A DNA stretch of 64,000 bases. It comes from Megalobrama amblycephala (Eukaryota > Chordata > Actinopteri > Cypriniformes > Xenocyprididae). The number at the start of each line of letters is the position of its first letter. Within the stretch, counting starts at the first letter, position 1. Below are positions 61,148-64,000 of this stretch, piece after piece. The position numbers and the translations under genes are program-made. The notes beneath the pieces are model-generated. The model had not been told where the DNA came from. It worked only from the letters and a program-made list of their open reading frames with translations, and searched no databases. The DNA lies in contig NC_063045.1 in assembly GCF_018812025.1 (NCBI RefSeq), forward strand, positions 51,109,079 to 51,173,078. Direction: 5' to 3'.

Positions 61148-61207
61148 CAGTGTTGGGATTAACACATTACAAGTAACGTGAGTTATGAAATTAGATTACT
61201 TATTCTT
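61148..61207. mobile_element. fragment of a CAGTGTTGGG hAT-like end
   Basis: GCAGTGTTGGGATTAACACATTACAAGTAACGTG-type order (shown here in part as CAGTGTTGGGATTAAC) resembles a widespread fish hAT terminus. It is cut at 61207 by the following element. Confidence 0.4.
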
Positions 61208-61421
61208 CACTGCAAAAAATTATTTTCATGATTTGTTATCACAACATTTTTTCTTTTGTCATATCAACTTCAATAATTAATGTGGTTCAGATATATTTTG
61301 AGTTTCTGTTGATTAAGCCTTCGTTGTATTGACTCAGTTTTTTAATTTCAATGAACTCATATTTTAAGGCAACCGGGTAACTTACTTTTTTAAGTTAAAC
61401 CAACAATTCTTTTTTACAGTG
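61208..61421. mobile_element. 214-bp CACTA-like mini-element
   Basis: Starts CACTGCAAAAAATTATT and ends AATTCTTTTTTACAGTG. The interior AAGTAAGTTACCCGGTTGCC (inverse strand) is that of a short and abundant cyprinid element. No coding capacity. No certain duplication. Confidence 0.65.
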
Positions 61422-61700
61422 TAGGGATGCACCAAAATTTTGCCCGCCAAAAATTATCAGCCGAAAATTGCATTTTTGGTTTTTGTCCGAAAGAGAAAAA
61501 TGGCCAAAAATATGAACTGAAAATATATGCTGCCCCGCCCCTCAATGTTCAGCACTCAAGTTTTACTCTCGCTCAGCTGTTATCACTGCACGGTGTGACG
61601 CTCAGCTCAATATTCTACTCTATGCTCTCTGCTCAGTTGCTCATGGCCCATGCAAATGCTCCACTCATGTACCGCTCATACTCATTCGAAAAGCAAATTC
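61422..61700 (+). mobile_element. left end of a hAT element
   Basis: TAGGGATGCACCAAAATTTTG with repeats of CCGAAAA-type sequence is a typical hAT start. It abuts the CACTA-like element exactly. No right end was found, so the extent is a guess. Confidence 0.4.
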
Positions 61701-62095
61701 CCCTCAAATAACACGCCAACATGCAATTTCTACGTAGTAGTATACTTGTTTCTGTTTGCAATAGCTCTACTGTGCTGTAACATATTGTGGTATAGCCATG
61801 CTGGGCAATGCTGGTAAAATTACACTGATAACACTGGTAAAATGACAGGTTCCGTATATACCGCGTAGAATTTTTGTAAATGCGGTTGTCACTTCAGGAG
61901 TTAATTTGGTTGTAGAATGCAGTTGCCACTCCTGTAAATTACTGCACTGTGTGTGCACAGAACAGGATTAAGCAATAAAAGGTGAACTGACCACCGAATT
62001 TAGCTGCAGTGTGTACATGGCCTTTATAACACATTACTTTTAAAACACTGCTACCGCTCAAAAGTTTGGAATAAATTAAGATTTTTTTTAGTATA

Positions 62096-63475
62096 CAGTC
62101 ATGTGAAAATGTGGTATTATGTATCAGGACATAATAAAAAATCATCTGATCCTTGGCAGGTTTAAAAAATTAGGTAAATACCACCTCAGATGAACAACAA
62201 CACATGACATGTCACACCGTGACACTATTTATTTTACAAAAACTAGGCCAAAATGGAGAATCCATGGATGACAAACGAAGTACACCCTTACTGCTTCCAT
62301 AGGAATTGAGAGGGTAAGTAGCAGTCAGGTGCTGCTAATCAAATGTCTTTGATTAATTGATCGTCAGCAAGTGTAAAAGCAGAAGCTTTGGCAGTTTGCT
62401 GGTCTGGAGCCTTCAAGTGTGTTAACACAATGCCAAGGAGGAAAGACATTAGCTATGATCTAAGAGAAGCAATTGTTTCTGCCATCAATCTGAGAAGGGT
62501 ACTATGGCCATTTTCAAACAATTTGAAGTCCATCATTCTACAGTGAGGAAGATTATTCACAAGTGGAAAACATTCAAGACAGTTGCCAATCTTCCCAGGA
62601 GTTGACATCCCAGCAATGGATGTCGCAGACTATGCAATGCTCAGAGAAACTTATAAAAAAAAAAAAAAAAAAAGGAAATACACCTCAGACCTCAGACTCT
62701 ACAGGCCTCAGTTAACATGTTAAATGTTAAAATTCATGGCAGTACAATTAGAAAAAGATGGGACAAGTATGGCATGTTTGGAAGGTTTGCCAAGAGAAAG
62801 CCTCTTCTCTCTAAAAAGAACATGGCAGCAAAGCTTAGGTTTGCAAAGTTGCATCTGAACAAACCACAGGAGTTCTGGAACAATGTCCTTTGGACAGACG
62901 AGACCAAAGTGGAGATGTTTGGCCATTATTCACAGTGCCAAGTTAGGCGAAAACCAAACACCTCATACCAACTGTTCATCACGCTGGTGGAGGGATGATG
63001 ATAATTGGGTTGTTTTGCAGCCACAGGACCTAGGCATCTTGCAGTCATTGAGTCGACCATGGACTCAACTGTACACCAAAGTATTCTAGAGTCAAATGTG
63101 AGGCCGTCTGTCCGACAGCTAAACCTTGGCCGATATTGGGCCATGCAACAGGACAATGATCACAAGCACACCAGCAAATCTACAACAGAATGACTGAAAA
63201 AGAAAAGAATCAAGGTGTTGCAATGGCCCCATCAAAGTCCAGACCTCAACCCAACTGAAATGTTGCAGCCATGACCTTTAGAGAGCTGTGCATAAACAAA
63301 TGCCCACAAACCTCAATGAACTGAAGCAACGTTGTAAAGAAGAGTGGGCCAAAATTCTTCCACATCGATGCGAAAGACTGATATGCTGTCATACAGAAAA
63401 CAATTCCTTCAACTTATTGCTGCTAAAAGTGGCTCTACAAGCAATTGAATCATAGGGTGTACTTAGTTTGTCACC
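62096..63475 (+). pseudogene. third Tc1-like element with broken transposase
   Basis: TA (62094-62095) then CAGTCATGTGAAAATGTGG starts the element. The ATG at 62430 opens MPRRKDISYDLREAIVSA. A frameshift follows near 62495, then in another frame HHSTVRKIIHKWKTFKTVANLPRS ends at a TGA (Gly codon changed). An A run (62656-62674) sits between the two DNA-binding parts. WTDETKVEMFG (about 62897) has the first catalytic Asp, QQDNDHKHTSK (about 63147) the second, and SPDLNPTE (about 63238) retains the third residue as Glu. Frameshifts and stops make it non-functional, and the right TIR is lost near 63475. Confidence 0.85.
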
Positions 63476-63496
63476 CATGCTTTGAAGCAGCCTGAA

Positions 63497-63533
63497 GCGC
63501 TGTTGCGCGAGCCTGTAGAACGCGCAACAGCGC
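63497..63533. repeat. perfect GC-rich hairpin
   Basis: GCGCTGTTGCGCG and its exact inverse CGCGCAACAGCGC are separated by 11 bases. It lies just outside the broken right end of the third Tc1 element, in otherwise AT-rich DNA. Confidence 0.85.
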
Positions 63534-63781
63534 CGCCTTGTGACTTTGCAAAATGCAGCGCCCGTGGGAATGTTAGTGGGAGTAAACAGTTCTGATGCAC
63601 ACATAACGAGCAGGTACGAAACGACTAGTTAATCGATCGCGGATGGTTTCATTATCTTGCGCGGATATAAAAGTATAAGAGGATAAAAATAATAAAAGCA
63701 AAAATGTGTCTCCAAATATACTTGGGCGGCCGTCATTATACATGGGCGGCCCACCCAAGTAAAGTCTATGTGTGGGAAGCA

Positions 63782-63784
<3 letters not shown>

Positions 63785-63832
<48 letters not shown>
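63785..63832. repeat. (AT)n microsatellite
   Basis: About 24 AT units. Confidence 0.97.
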
Positions 63833-63836
<4 letters not shown>

Positions 63837-64000
63837 TGTGCACATCCACATCAAGAGAAGCTGTCTAGAAGAAAGGTTGTCGTTATTTTTTCACTTAGTG
63901 CTGTCGTCTTTGCTCTAAAGCAAAGGAGGTATCAGAACTGCACATTAGTACATGATATTTGGCATGACCTCTTTTTGTTACTGCTCTCACAGCATGTTTT

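Noticed and set aside
1..64000. CRISPR arrays, operons, bacterial or phage genes
   Set aside because: Direct repeats here are microsatellites or transposable elements; nothing prokaryotic is visible.

Overview
This is AT-rich, repeat-dense vertebrate DNA. The repeat families (Tc1/mariner, hAT, Harbinger-like, CACTA-like and TTAA-flanked foldback elements, plus long GATA/GGAT tetranucleotide arrays) resemble those of cyprinid fishes such as zebrafish and carp. That species assignment is inference from repeat and protein similarity; no search was run.

The only protein-coding gene I can name is opcml (opioid-binding cell adhesion molecule-like, IgLON family). Its first coding exon lies on the minus strand at 32341-32498 and ends at a GTAAGT splice donor. 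A CpG-rich 5'UTR/promoter segment lies upstream of it at about 32499-33110. If the gene call is right, positions 1-32340 are part of opcml intron 1, and positions above about 33.1 kb are upstream or 5' intergenic DNA (or an intron of a longer isoform). A second possible exon, on the plus strand, lies at about 31525-31709 and is only a candidate.

Most of the rest is transposable elements, many nested. (a) 7.6-8.8 kb: a tRNA-type SINE next to a 941-bp hAT element with an 8-bp target duplication. (b) 15.0-19.2 kb: a Tc1 fragment next to a second Tc1 whose transposase is split by a 2.57-kb element; that element carries an 8-bp-flanked hAT, which itself carries a CACTA-like element and a small MITE. 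(c) 23.7-28.1 kb: a Harbinger-like element holding at least three further levels. (d) 28.7-29.4 and 45.0-46.8 kb: TTAA-flanked elements, the second a large palindrome with another element inside one arm. (e) 46.9-48.1 kb: a TIR element and a 255-bp double-hairpin hAT MITE. (f) 50.5-56.7 kb: a 6.2-kb hAT-bounded block with three related THAP-domain transposon remnants and a 1.25-kb foldback. (g) 62.1-63.5 kb: a third Tc1 pseudogene.

Satellite DNA includes a 2.2-kb GGAT/GGAA array (40436-42661) with higher-order structure. It creates long but spurious open frames on both strands. A GATA-type array lies about 0.7 kb upstream of the opcml start codon. I found no rRNA gene, intact tRNA gene, CRISPR array or bacterial feature. 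No intact transposase was found.
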